From Hofstenia miamia (lineage: Eukaryota; Xenacoelomorpha; Acoela), in NCBI GenBank assembly GCA_004352715.1, contig SCFE01000059.1, forward strand, positions 647,801 through 711,061: a stretch of DNA of 63,261 bases, in the 5' to 3' direction. The notes beneath the pieces are model-generated. The model did no database searches. It was not told the origin of the DNA and saw only the letters and a program-made list of their open reading frames with translations. This document shows, piece by piece, positions 1 to 11,885 of the stretch (position 1 is the first letter of the stretch; each line of letters opens with the position of its first letter). Position numbers and translations under genes: made by a program.

Positions 1-440
1 CTGTCACTCTACTTCCATGCCTGTGATCTCCTTCTGTTCAATCGACTACTGACTCGCAAATTGGATCTTGATCCTTTTGATTTCATTCAGTTCTCTAATT
101 CCTGCTGCACTCGCTCTGATGATGTTGTCACCTTCTCCATTCGTCGTACAAAGAAACATCGCACCCTTCACTCGTTTTTCAACCATGCTTGTACTGCTGC
201 TAATTACATCTTGACTCGCAGCCCTCCAACAACGATTGATTTCTTTTCCCCGCCACCGAGCTTCAAGAAATCTTTGATGGCCTTCCTCTTTGCTGAGCCC
301 TTCTCCAACTTCGCCTACTCTTCCATTTGCTCCTATTTCATCTCCTGTGACTGTCCTCGCTGCCGTAAAACTTGACTTGTTTTTATTTATTTGCCTTCAG
401 CGGCTAATAAAGTCATTGATTATTATTATTATTATTAATG
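1..440 (+). mobile_element. 3' end of a non-LTR retrotransposon (LINE, CR1/Jockey-like), truncated by the window edge
   Basis: The frame from the window start through 374 reads LSLYFHACDLLLFNRLLTRK, then LDLDPFDFIQF, and ends PPPSFKKSLMAFLF...CRKT before a stop. Spacing and residues (a DLL-x-FNRLL segment, then a SFKKSL-like segment near the end) resemble the C-terminal tail after the reverse transcriptase of CR1/Jockey-type LINEs. An AATAAA-like motif (gctaataaagtc, near 405) precedes an (ATT)n tail at about 419-437, typical of 3' ends of such elements. The body lies upstream of the window. Confidence 0.6.
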
Positions 441-3400
441 ACTAATGAATATGTTCAAAATTATAATAACTGAAAATAAACGAAAATAACTTTCCCAATA
501 TAATAATTATTGGTAGAGTAAACCAGTATAATAAGACATTCAAATTTAGTAATAAGAATGGCTAAAATATAGTTATAATTAAAAAATGACTCGTTTTGTT
601 AAAGTAAATAGTTATCAATACATCACAATATTGTGAACCATTTTTACTCGTTGGAGAATCCAAATTTCTAAAATTATACACACTTTCACGATGTCAAGGT
701 GTCACGACACCGATAAGGGTTAGGGTTAGGTTAGGGTCTTAAATATTAAACCTTAGCGAAATATTTTTCAGTGGTTTATATAATAAAAATCCATTATATA
801 ACTTGACATTATTAAGCTGGCCTTAGTCTTCATCAAAAATTTAGATTCACCAAAGCACTTTTTTACAATACTCAAAACTAAAAGCGGAATATATAGGAGA
901 GAAGGTGAAGGGATAGAGCGAAGTACTGTGTTTGAAGCAAAGACTTATTTATTGCCTTCGAATTTCTAGATGTTTTACTTCAAAAACTGCTTTCTTATTC
1001 CTTCATTACGACAGTCTAAATGGAATTTCCCATCAAGTAATGCTATTTTTAGATTTGCAATTAAACCAGTTTCAGTCAATCAAAAAAGTGAACAAGCGCT
1101 GTAGGTTCCTGAATTTTCGCAATTGTAGTGACGATAAATTTGATAGTTTTACCTTCATCCATTCTTATTGCCAAATTTGTAACGGGGGATTAATTGATGA
1201 TATTTGGCTTTTTAAAGGCTGGAAAACAAATTACCTCAAAGCATATTAGAATTCTGCTAGAATAAATATATTTAAGTACCGTTACGCATTGTGAAGAAGT
1301 TCCATTAATGGATTAAATAAGTTTAATATATATATATATATATATACATATATGTATATATATATCATGTTGAAAGAAGAAAGGAAGAACAGAAAACACC
1401 TATACTCAAGATTTCGTTGAGGAAGTTGCTAGCAAAAGCACACAAACTGAAGGGTTTTATAAGAGAGACTCCGTTAAACAGAATTCGCGGAAAAGCAATC
1501 AATTGACGAAACAATATGAGTGCATAAGAAATGGTAAGGCTCAGAAACAACAAAAAATCAAAATTTAACATCGAATGATTCGATTCTTGAAGTTTTCCTG
1601 TTTCTTTTCAAACATTCTCTATGATCTACATCAAACTCTGCTACTATTCCAAGTCCATCACAGTTCTCTGAAGAAACTCCATCATACACTCAATGTAAAA
1701 AAGTTTAGATCCACTTGAAACCCACACACAAATTCCGTAGTTATTTTCCTCAACCTCGAAATATCCGTTAAAAACAACACAATCTTTTCAAACTTTGTTA
1801 TTTGTACAGTCTATCAAGATCGCAAGAATCACTCTCATTATCGGAAGCAGCATCTTAAAGTATCTACGCTCTCAGTCTATTTTCAAATTAAGCAACCACA
1901 ATTTATTGATATGATGGTCATAACTCTTCTTTTCAGTAGATCTAGAATTATCCAAAAACACATCAACTCCGTCTTCATAAACACAGACCTTACAGACACA
2001 ATCAAATCTATCGGACATCAAGCAATTGCAAATAAGCATCACTCACATCGCGGTTTATCTACTTTTTAGAGATTACTCCAGTCTGTAAACATTATCCCTA
2101 CAAGAATGCACATTATTATTAAGTTCAATTGAACCTTATCGCGTTTTACTTTGGTGACATCACTATAATTTTTTTAGAATTTTTAAAAAATGTTAAGAGT
2201 TGACAACTTCCAAACAAATTCAGACATATCTGGATTATGTATTCAGTGCAAATTCCAAAAATTAAAATTAGAAGTAAACATTATTAATAAAATGTTGTGA
2301 AAAAGTAAACGAATTTTAACTGAAAATAACAAAGTATTGATAAACAAATTCTGCCAGACAAAACAAAAAAACAATATTTAAGGAATTTGGAACTTAAGAT
2401 TTTCCTCACTATATCAGAAAGAATTGCTATTCGCATTTAACCAATGTATTATTGACAAAGATTTTAAAGAAAATCTACCAATCTTTCTATATAAAGGCGA
2501 ATCTCTAAACGCAAAAATACAAGCCCATTTGTATTAGTTATACGCGTATTAATAAACGCGTATCTGATAACTGAAAATCTTCTCTCGAAAACACAATTTT
2601 GTATTTCACGGGTAATAGCAATCAAAATAAATATCACAACCAATAAAACTAAACGTAGCCTTTCATAAATGCAGTCGCGGTGTCCCTGTTGATTTGAGCA
2701 AATGGTTTAACTCAATGAATTTTGGGATATTCAGCAAGCAAATTAATATATTATAACTTTAATAACGCTTTCAATTTAAATATGAACTTCCCTACAAATC
2801 TACAGCTATACTTCATGGTAAAGATAAATATGTACTACATGCACATCTAACCGCGGAGTACCACAGTGCACAGTTCGTCCTTGCATCCTATGCTCACTCT
2901 ATTTCAACGTTAAAACTAAACACCAATATTTATCAATTTAAAGACAATTCTTATCTTATAAGTACTGACATAAATTTCTTTAAATCTACAAAAACCCTAC
3001 AATGTGACGTCAGAAACTTAAACAAAGTACTCCTCAAATAATCATTGAAAGACAATATTGAAAAACAGTTTGCAATATTCTAGACTACATTTATAATAAG
3101 TATACATTTCATTTTCAAATATAATTAAGTAAATAATGCAATTCCCAATAGGGAAAATTTCATCTATTTGAACTTCAAATTTCTGCAACAAATTATTACA
3201 ATAATTTACTTCCTAAATTGAATATACATACATGGAAATTAAGGAAGTTCTAGTGTTCGAAATAACATTCGAAACTGGAATTTGTATAAAATTAAAAATT
3301 TCCTTTTAGATTTACTAGATTACTAACCTATAAGCTTTATTAAAAAGTTCGGTCAACAAATTTTTGGTTTGATTCAATATAATGGTTCGAATGGATAGCC

Positions 3401-3479
3401 ATCGAATGACAACCATCGAATAAAAATATCGACTGTTAACCATTGAATGAAAAACATATAATTTAAAGCATAGTTATCA
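441..3479. other. No gene supported; unassigned AT-rich sequence
   Basis: About 3 kb without a recognisable gene. It contains a short telomere-like run (about 715-738), a (TA)n tract (1325-1365), and a stretch at 1370-2130 with coding-like composition (it includes DFVEEVASKSTQTEGF on the + strand) that is broken by stops and not recognised. A 105-codon open frame at 932-1249 has no recognisable domain. Near 3383-3455 there are imperfect repeats of CCATCGAATGA. Confidence 0.5.
1325..1365. repeat. (TA)n-type microsatellite
   Basis: Imperfect TA tract with ATACATATG interruptions. Confidence 0.9.
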
Positions 3480-4632
3480 ATGAATGGATAGTTTGGGTTG
3501 TCTTTTTCATAAATTTTAGTAATATGAGCTTGTTTCAAGAAATCAGGAAAAATATTCCATTTTAAGCAATCATTAAGGATATAATTTAAGGTTCAGCAAT
3601 ATATTAAGCATTGTTTTTTAGTAAACATATTGGAATTTTCAAGTGGCTGCTCAACTTGTTTGATTTTACTTTTTTGATTGCCTAAATTAATTCTAAACTT
3701 GTTAGAAAGTGAAAACCAAATTCAGGGGCATGCCTATTAAGATTTATTTAATGTAATTTTATTTGAGGACCTTCATAATTACCTAGGTTTGCAAATGTTT
3801 GATTTAAAATATTGGTGACATATTGATTTCCTTTGGGGTCCAAAGTTTTTTTATGGGAGAAGATTTTGATTTGATACAATTTGAGATTTTGTTAATCAAT
3901 CTCCATTTTCTCTTTTGGATCAGTTTTTTGGTATTCATGTTTAATATACTCATTGTCAACTTTATGATTTTCTATATTAGTAATATTTCTAGCTTTTTTG
4001 TATAATGCCTAACTATCAGAAGAATGGATGTTAGAAAAAAATTTAAAAGCATCATTTTTTTGTTATTAATTCTTTGCAGAAATCAGAAGGCCAAGGCTTG
4101 TCATTCTTTATATATTTGCAAGAATGATTAGTAACAAAGATTTTCTTTTCCAGACAATATAATTAGAGAATATCAAGAAAGTTTTTGATAATGTTGTTAA
4201 GATCAATTGCAATATATACAGAAGTCCAAGTTTCATGTGAAAGTACATTTTTCAGGTTATCTATATTATCAGAAGATTTTTCATGAATAGCAATCCATTT
4301 TTTGGATATTTCAGAGTTTATTTCAGTTTCAGAGAAACTGGCTGATATTATATGGTGATCAGATAATATACATTCAAAGAAGTAGGATAAGAAATCAAGA
4401 TTATTTTCAGTCAGGGTGATATAGTCAATCAAAGTTGTACTGTTGGCTGTGATTCTTGCAGGAATGAAGGCATTTGCTGTTTCTAAATTAAAAGTATTAA
4501 AAGGAGATTAATTGTTTTATTATCAAATTTATTTAAATAATTTAGGTTACAATATCACCCATTAATATTAAATCTATATTTTCTGAGTAGGCCAGTGAAA
4601 TTTTATTCTTAATTTGTTCAAAAAATTTATTA
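3480..4632 (-). pseudogene. LINE ORF2, downstream part: AP-endonuclease C-terminus and start of reverse transcriptase
   Basis: Read on the minus strand, the sequence goes NINKFFEQIKNKISLAYSEN then IDLILMGDI, the metal-binding GDFN-type step of the apurinic-like endonuclease of LINEs. Next comes TLIDYITLTENN... with LSDHHIISASF (4163-4432), the terminal DH motif. Further down, NIFPDFLKQAHITKIYEKDN followed by NYPFIDNY resembles the entry to the RT domain. Stops and frameshifts are frequent, so this is a dead copy. It is the continuation of 5548-6080, separated from it by a solo LTR. Confidence 0.7.
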
Positions 4633-4636
4633 ATAT

Positions 4637-5543
4637 TGTAGAATCAGTGGTCTGCATCTAGCAGCTCAAGTGGTACAAGGTTGTGAAAAATTACCATTGC
4701 CAAGAGCAGCCTGTATTCTAACAAAGCAAATGAAGATTGGTAGTTCACCAATTTCACTGTAGAAAAATTAAATGATCCTTTCCAAAGTGGCAGTTCAGGT
4801 AGCAACCAATTCACATGGCATCTTGCTGAAGCCAAGTCATTAGAATCCATCCTTACCATCCAAGGTGCTAATTGTGTGTCTCAAGTTTAATTTCTAGCTC
4901 AATAAAACAAATTTAGCTTAGTGTTTGTTATCTCAGCTCATGTAATAAAGATATTAAATAATGTGTAATTACCACGTATTTGTGTATGCCAACAGCATAA
5001 TATACTTGCATTGTGTGATAGTATGTGCATGTATGATTGATAGATTTAGTAGTTCTTTTATTCCCTATTCCTACACATAGCCTAAAGCAACCACAATATG
5101 GGCTCACATCTGTCAAGGAGTGAGTTATCACCCCAGGCACAGCAGAGTTCCTCCCACATTATTGCTGGATCTTACTAGTTTATTATCATATTAACAGTAC
5201 CAGATCTAAAAAGGTTAGTAAAGTAATAATGAAAGAAAAAGCCAATGTTATCCAATCAGAATGAAATTTATTTGATGTTTGATAACAGTAAGTTCCCTAT
5301 TTATTACAAGAAAAGCTAAATATTTACCATTTTACAAAAATTCACTTATTTCCCTCACAAATTAAACAAACAATACATGTAATCTCCAAATTGAGGGGAC
5401 AGCTATTAAATTCAAACCTTAAGTTTGAAAAACTACAAATTAACAAAATCACTAAATCAAAGGTAGTGAACAGCACCAAATTAATTAGAGAGTGCCAATA
5501 ATTGAATAAATAAAAATAAAGAAGGGCCCTGAGTAACTCTACA
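4637..5543 (-). mobile_element. Solo LTR (907 bp) inserted in the LINE
   Basis: The ends are TGTAGAATC... and ...AACTCTACA, giving canonical TG...CA termini within a short inverted repeat (TGTAGA/TCTACA). The 4-bp sequence ATAT is duplicated on both sides (4633-4636 and 5544-5547). Two relatives lie nearby: 6081-7006 in the same direction and 9945-10842 inverted. The strand was chosen from the relatives, which carry a TATA box in the opposite direction to the + strand here. Confidence 0.8.
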
Positions 5544-5547
5544 ATAT

Positions 5548-6080
5548 AACATTTATTTGGGCAGTATGAAACATTAATTAATTGCTTTTAAAAGGTAAAT
5601 TTTTGACAGGGTTATCAATTTCAACCCAAAGGTTTTTGAATTTTTCTAAGCTTGCTATATCATTCCATTGCTTTAAATGAAATGATTTTATTATTAGAAG
5701 GAGTACCCTGCCCCTTGCTTTTACTGAGTTCTATCTTATCTGAATAATTTATATTGATTATTATCTGACCAGACATGTCAAGGCCATTGCAGGTAAACCA
5801 TGAATCAGAAATTGCCAGCACAATATTTTCATGAAAATTGCTAATAAGTGACTTGTGATTGAAATTTATATAAGATATATTCTGGACATTTGAATGAATG
5901 TAATTAATCATATCTTTCTTGAATGATTGTATTGATGTTTTAATTGTATTTTTAGTGTTTTAATCTTAATTGTCTAGCTTAGTTTGTAGTGCATGTGTAT
6001 ATTTAGGTGTTTGTATATATTGTAAATATGTATTATACTTAATTGTACATATGCAAATTGAGCAAACTAATAAAATCTAT
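5548..6080 (-). pseudogene. LINE ORF2, upstream part: N-terminus of AP-endonuclease
   Basis: The minus-strand frame from 5911 reads MINYIHSNVQNISYINFNHK, then SLISNFHENIVLAISDSWFT. This matches the N-A-R-S-L...ILAISETWL start of LINE endonucleases in the CR1/Jockey group. It continues with LWVEIDNPVKNLPFKSN and then meets the LTR at 5543. The two halves of the endonuclease join in the right order if the LTR is removed. Confidence 0.7.
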
Positions 6081-7006
6081 TGTAGAATTGTTGGCTGGTA
6101 GGGAAACTTAACTAGAAACTTAATTGACTCCGCAGAAGGTTTGAATAGCATTTACATAACAGCCACGATTCTGGAAAAGGAATAACACAGAATTTATAAC
6201 ATACAGATGTAACATTGGTAATTCATCCAAGTAACAAAACTCTTTTAGGTAAGAACCAAGATGACCAATTCCTATGGCTTCCAGCCAAAGCAGAACATCC
6301 AGAAGTAAAGTGCTTAACCTATTGACTGGTGCTACCCTATTTGTCTCACTTGCTTAATTTCTATCTCAATTCAGAAAACACAAACTCTCATTTTCATTGT
6401 TATCTCTCAGCTCACTATTAAATAATCTGTAATTGCCAGATATTCGTGCTAGCCCACGGCATGGTATCATCACAGTGTTAGGTTTCATAAGTGCATGTAC
6501 GTGTTGAATTATGAAAGAGAGATTTATTATTTCCTTATACATATCTGTATACATAACTTAAGGAGTCCACAATTCAGACTGGGTAATCAACAGACCCCCA
6601 GAAGCAACGTGTCGCCCCATGCTAATGAAAGCACTCCCGAATTGTCACTGATCTTAAGCAGTAAGTTTCATAAAGATAATAATTAAATAAAAGGTACAAT
6701 GGTAAAGACGGCAGTTGAGAGTAGATAAATTCTATTGAACTCTTGCTACAGTTTCCTCGGTTTTTATACAATTGTTTAATCATTACCTGCCTTTGTTTAC
6801 AATACTTCAGATGTCAACGTAGTTTAACATGATCAAATTCTATTTCCCTCGTAAAATTAAATTTGAGCAATAATCAGCACCGTCAAGGGGACATCAAATT
6901 AATAGCAGCAAACTAAGATTGAAACTAGCGAATAACGTCATGATGACGTAATAATACAAAGTAATGTTAAAAAATAAAAGCAACAGAATCCCCGAGCGAC
7001 TCTACA
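6081..7006 (-). mobile_element. LTR of the same family (926 bp), probably the 3' LTR of a minus-strand element
   Basis: It starts TGTAGAATTG and ends GCGACTCTACA. It aligns collinearly with the solo LTR at 4637 but is more diverged (for example the shared ctcagctca...ttaaataat...tgtaatt...cca block). On the minus strand it has a TATA-like tgtataaaaaccgagg near 6750-6768. The flanks are CTAT on the left and CCAT on the right, only a partial match. Because a retroviral-type integrase lies upstream on the minus strand (9333-9938), it may be that element's 3' LTR. No clear polypurine tract precedes it, so this link is an inference. Confidence 0.65.
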
Positions 7007-9332
7007 CCATTGAAGAAAAAAAAATATTTTTTAGATATGTTTCATAATTGAGTAAAGGACTAGGGTTTGCCTTGATTCCATGTATAAGTAATAATAAAAA
7101 TTTTAATACTAAAATTGCCAAAAGCTCTTTGAATGGATTTTCTCTAAGCATATCTGTTATTGAAAAAATGCTGATAAAAGTTGCAGACTTAGACTTTAAG
7201 GAAAATTTATGCCAGTAAACTACCTGTAGATCTAGCATTACAAAAATAAATATATCCATACTATTTAGTAAAAAGTTGATAAGCACCAGAACTTTAGTAC
7301 CCAAGAGGGTGAGAAGTGATTAGGCAGTGTAGTTGAAAGGGCTTTAGCATATGTTTGTGGGTGTGGTGAGTAGGGAGCTTGATTAATCATTGCTGGTGAG
7401 TACAAGGTACATGATTGCTCATGATGTTGAGGTGGCATATGTATATTCACTGGTCAATATGATTGATAAGCATTATGTGGTTTTGGTTGCAAAATAGAAT
7501 GAATGCATCATTCTAATATTACATATCTAGATTCAGAGAAATGAATTCCTCCTCATGTAAATAGATCTGCACCCTTGTAAATATAACAGTTATTTTAAAG
7601 ATCCATTGACTTCTGATGACATTTTATTGAACATTTATATATATATATATATGGGAATTGTGCAAGTTCACCCAATGTAATTTCGGCATTTCAAAAAAAA
7701 TGGCAGGTGGCAGTAATAAATTTTTCAAAAACAGTTGTAAAATTCTTGTTTGATTGCATGATGCCATTTCTTCCAGCAGTGATCTTCACCTTTTTATATT
7801 GTTACTTTGTGCATCAAATTATGTTTGATATTTCCTTGATTGTAGCTCCAGGATCTTTCACAAGTTTATCAGCTGTTCATGAACTATGTGCTCCCATATG
7901 GAATCAGAATAAAGGTGTGGGCAGAAACATTCCATGTTTATCTTGGAAATTTGTAACTTAGAAGTAATACCTTTCACATGAAGAGCTAACTGTGAATTAG
8001 GCTTCATTATTGAATTGATGTCAGATTTGTACCAGCATTCAGTAAAAAGAATTTTCATCATAGACAGAGAGTCTGTATCTATAGACATTGTAAATTGTCA
8101 TTCTATGATCAAAGCACCCATTTGCTCAGCTTTTGTAACAAAAGTGATGTAATTAGAAGCATCTTTTTCAACCATAGTAGTTTGGTGGAGTTAATGTTGA
8201 CACTTAGTTTTTTGATATTATTTTGTTTGATTTGTTACTGATATTGAAGCATTAGTGTTGTAGCTGTTGATATGAGATTGACCTCATAAGCTTACAACTG
8301 TTTGAGATCAATTATCTCTATAGGTATTTGTTCATTTCCTTCTTTCTGATACTTGATAGTAGCTATTAACTGATTGTAAGAACACTCAAGGGAATGACAG
8401 TTATGTTAGTTAAACAAGATTTCATTTTTGATTATTAGAAGGTGCTTTTGTGATCTGTTGTAGTATGAATTGGTATATTGGGGAATTCTATGTTTTAGAT
8501 GCAAGGATGAAAGCAATGCATTGTTGCTTTCTAGTGAATTGAGTTTTCACATGTTGTACCCCACATATATTTGTGAGAAGTATCTGATGCAATGTGTACA
8601 TCATGTGGAGCAATTAACAACTTGTTGCTAAAGAGTGTAATTGTTAAAGTGCCAAGTGGATTTTCTTTGTTAATTATATGAAAATAGAATTTTTCAAACA
8701 GATTTATAGACTTTGTATTTTTTCCTTGGGGTGACATCTTGAGTGAAGTGCCATAAAGGAGCCAATTCTTCAGTCTAGGTGAGATAAGAATGACTGCTAA
8801 TTTATGGGACTTGCTTTTACAGAAATGTTCTTGAGTTCAGGGTGAGATAATAAATGTGAGTGATTGATCCTCAGTAAGATATATTGATAGTAACCACAGG
8901 GCTGATTTGGCATTACAGTCCAGAGCATGGGGCTCTTAAAAAATGCTTTAAAAAAGTCTGTAGCATCCTCTACATTGAGAGACTTTTGAATATTTTTAGG
9001 AGATGTTCTACAGAGAGGTTATAGTTAGCTGAAGGCAACTGGATAGATATAGCAGGCCATGTGTTGTCAGTAGGGCAATCTGTCTTAATATTGCTTCAAA
9101 TATTGTTGACCTCATTGAATTTATTAATTGATTGACTTAAGCCAAAAAAGTTGTACAAACTAAACTCCAATTCATAAATTTTAGCACTGATTACATCAAA
9201 ATCAGATAGAATAACAACAAGTTTAATTTTGTTAATTTTTTGCTAATCTGTAAGTAAGAGAGTTTATCAAACAGTCTTGAATCAGAAAATTCTTCAGCCT
9301 TTAGAAAGTAGATAACTAGTATAATTTTCCAA
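7007..9332 (-). other. Decayed, unrecognised reading frame downstream of the integrase (env/ORF3 position)
   Basis: On the minus strand, long stretches between stops run from about 9260 to 7000. One near 9220-8800 includes KLVVILSDFDVISAKIYELE, then NLSVEHLLKIFKSLNVEDAT and LLSHPELKNISVKASPI. Others are 8531-8737, 7858-8088 and 7002-7304; the last includes a hydrophobic LLAILVLKFLLLLIHGI segment. The block lies 3' of the integrase and before an LTR, where envelope-like or accessory frames sit in some Ty3/gypsy elements. I recognise no fusion peptide, furin site or known domain, so the function is unknown. Confidence 0.35.
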
Positions 9333-9938
9333 TTATATATTAATTTTTGGTTGTATCACAAGTCTGTGTTTATAGGTAAGTAATCTGTGAAAATTAATAA
9401 TATGAAATTCAGAATAAAAAAAAGTATGAATAGTACTGTGGAAGAATGATCTGTTGATCTTCTCTTGCAGAGTGTGGTTGTAAAATATCATAGTGCTTAC
9501 AGTAGGACATTTCCTTCCATTATTTAGTTTGTAATTGTTATTAAGTAGCACTTGCTGAATTGTATATAGCCCTGCCCATTGTGTTTTGAGTTGTTGTACT
9601 TGGTTTATGTTCTGTTTTCTCATTAGTGTGTATTCATAAACTTGATCTCCTTTTTTATGTGGTTTGCCATAGATTTTCTTATTGAAGTTTCTTTCTTGTT
9701 TTATTGCAGATTGCTTTGTGTTGTGGCACATAGCTTCATGGATGCTTGTCATCTGATCTTTTAATATTTGCATGCATTTTTGTCTGGTATACCTGAGTAT
9801 GTGTGTTATTGCATGGATACTGTTGTAGCAGCTTCCATACATTGCTTTGTAAGGTGTTATTCCTATGGGTGAGTTTACAGAGGTGTTATAAAAATATTCC
9901 ACAATTTCAATTAGTTCTTGCCAGTCTTTTCCTCCCAC
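9333..9938 (-). pseudogene. Integrase C-terminal half of a Ty3/gypsy-like retroelement
   Basis: The 201-codon frame starts at the ATG at 9938. It opens DWQELIEIVEYFYNTSVNSP then IGITPYKAMYG, the W-x-E-L...YN-x-S-x-(H/N)-S...TP-(F/Y)-x-x-(M/L)-YG signature near the end of the retroviral/Ty3 integrase core. It continues with FNKKIYGKPHKKGDQVYEYT and LKTQWAGLYTIQQVL, the C-terminal domain with its GDxV and W-x-G-x-Y steps. The catalytic D,D part upstream is missing: the frame runs straight into the LTR at 9945. It is therefore a truncated copy, probably cut by that insertion. The reading frame is otherwise intact for 200 codons, which suggests it is not very old. Confidence 0.8.
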
Positions 9939-9944
9939 TCATGA

Positions 9945-10842
9945 TGTAGAGTCACTTGGGGCCCTTTATTTTATTTTTGGCACTCACATTTATCAATTTG
10001 GTGCTATTCCAATTATTACTTTAGTGATTTTTATTGATTTTTTAGTATTTTGAACTTAGGTTTCAAATTTGTTATAATTGTCCCCTCAATTAAAGTGTAT
10101 GTGTAAATTGCTCATTTCATTTGCAAGGGAATTAAGTGAATTTTGTAAATAGTAAATATTTTCCTTTTTCTTTGTATAAAATAGGGAACTCATTCTTGCA
10201 AATGTCAAATAAATTTTGTTCTCACTGGATAATGTTTGCTTCTCTACTTATTCTATATTACTAACCCTTTCAGCATATTTCTTAATATGATAACTATTTG
10301 CTTGTAAGATCTGGTGATAATGTGAGAGGAACTCCGCTGTGCCTGGAGTGATAACTCACTCCTTGACAGATGGGAGCCCATAATGTGGTCACTTTAAGGC
10401 TACACATAGGTATAGGGAATAAAAGAGCTTTATATTCAATCAATTGTACATGCACTTAACAACACACTATGCAAATATAATATGCTGTTGGCGTACATGA
10501 ATACATGGTAACTACACGTTATTATATCTTTTTACATGAGCTGAGATAACAAGAACACTGAGCTAAAATTGTTATTAAGCTAGAAATTAAACTTGAGACA
10601 CACAATTAGCACTTTGGCTGGGAAGGATGGTTTCTTATGATTTTGCTTCAGCATGATGCCATGTAAATTGGTTGTTAGCTGGAATGCCTTCTTAGAAATG
10701 GTTTTGGTTCATTTTTCTACAGTGAAATTGGTGAACTACTAATCTTCATTTGTTTTGTTAGAGTATGGGCCACTCTCAGCAATGGTAATCTTTCACAACC
10801 TTTGTACTGCTCAAGCTGCTAGACGTGCCCTGTGATTCTACA
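9945..10842 (+). mobile_element. LTR of the same family (898 bp), inverted relative to the other two
   Basis: It begins TGTAGAGTCACTTGGGGCCC and ends GTGATTCTACA. It is the reverse complement of the LTR at 4637 over its whole length. In + orientation it has a promoter-like tgtataaaatagggaac (TATA at 10175-10180) followed about 30 bases later by an AATAAA at 10208-10213. That order fits a 5'-to-3' LTR on the + strand, so it is probably the 5' LTR of the decayed gag/pol unit that follows. The immediate flanks (atga and atag) do not match, so it is not a clean solo LTR. Confidence 0.7.
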
Positions 10843-11885
10843 ATAGAGAGGCTAAAATTACAAATTGTTATGATCCAGAAATTTGGGATTTAAATGAATT
10901 AACTGTGTTTAGGAACATCAAAGCACAAAAACAAATGGATTAAAAGAGGCCAATGAGAATGGTTAGATTCAGAGCACAACTGCAATCACATTTCAAGAGT
11001 ACATAGAACACAAATGCTGAACCACTGTCAAGACAATGATTAGCAGCACTAAAAAAACTGAAGAGTGAAGATATGCTGAGACCTCAGCAGGGATAGAACA
11101 ATCAAGAGAGGCACAGGGAGAGGACACTTAGTGCAGGGCAAACTTAAAATGTCTGAAACCAAGTGGGAAAGTGAAATAAGGTTAAACATACAGGACAAAC
11201 AGAAAGGTCCTGAGATGTTGACAACATTGGCAGATGAAAATGTACATCAAGAGCTGAAAGCTGGGAGTACATTAACAGAGCTTACATCAGCCCTTAGTAC
11301 AAGATGTGAGCAGTGCATCTGATGTAGAGGACTAACCAAGTACCATTGTACCCACTATGCAGTACCAATCAGAAGTATTCCATGAAATTCAGTTAAATAA
11401 AAGAAGGAAAATGGAAGGATCTCCTTCATCAGACCAAAGCCATTCAACATCAAGATGGCATGGATAGGGGATGAAGTGCTACATCCCTACTTCATAGCCC
11501 CAAAGAAGGTCACCAAAAATGCCCATGGAAAACTATCACTGTGATATGATAAATCAAAAATATACAAAGGACAAAACAAAGATAGCAAATATACTGTTAG
11601 TACTGGATTTAGAGTCCTGGCCAAAACTGAACTCCATAATAAGCTACAAAGAATTAATTGATGAAAGATTGACCAGATCATACTTTGGAAGCATGGAACA
11701 CATTTCTTATGATGACCTATTTACATTAGAAGAAATTCAGAAGTTTATGATCAAGTAAAGTGTACTTGAGAAGATGGAACAGGTAAACTTAGAGGTAGAC
11801 AATCTACTAATTATCCACTTAATCAAAGAAAGTAAATACACTAAGAGCCTACTGAAAGTAATAGATAAAACTGTAATGGTCACCA

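Noticed and set aside
932-1249. 105-codon + strand frame as a possible gene
   Set aside because: No recognisable domain, no splice or repeat context, and the length is possible by chance in this composition.
6081-10842. Polinton/Maverick element (integrase plus long inverted termini)
   Set aside because: The inverted repeats also occur alone with their own TG...CA ends and a 4-bp target duplication, and one has TATA and AATAAA signals, so they behave as LTRs; no polymerase B, ATPase or capsid gene is seen.
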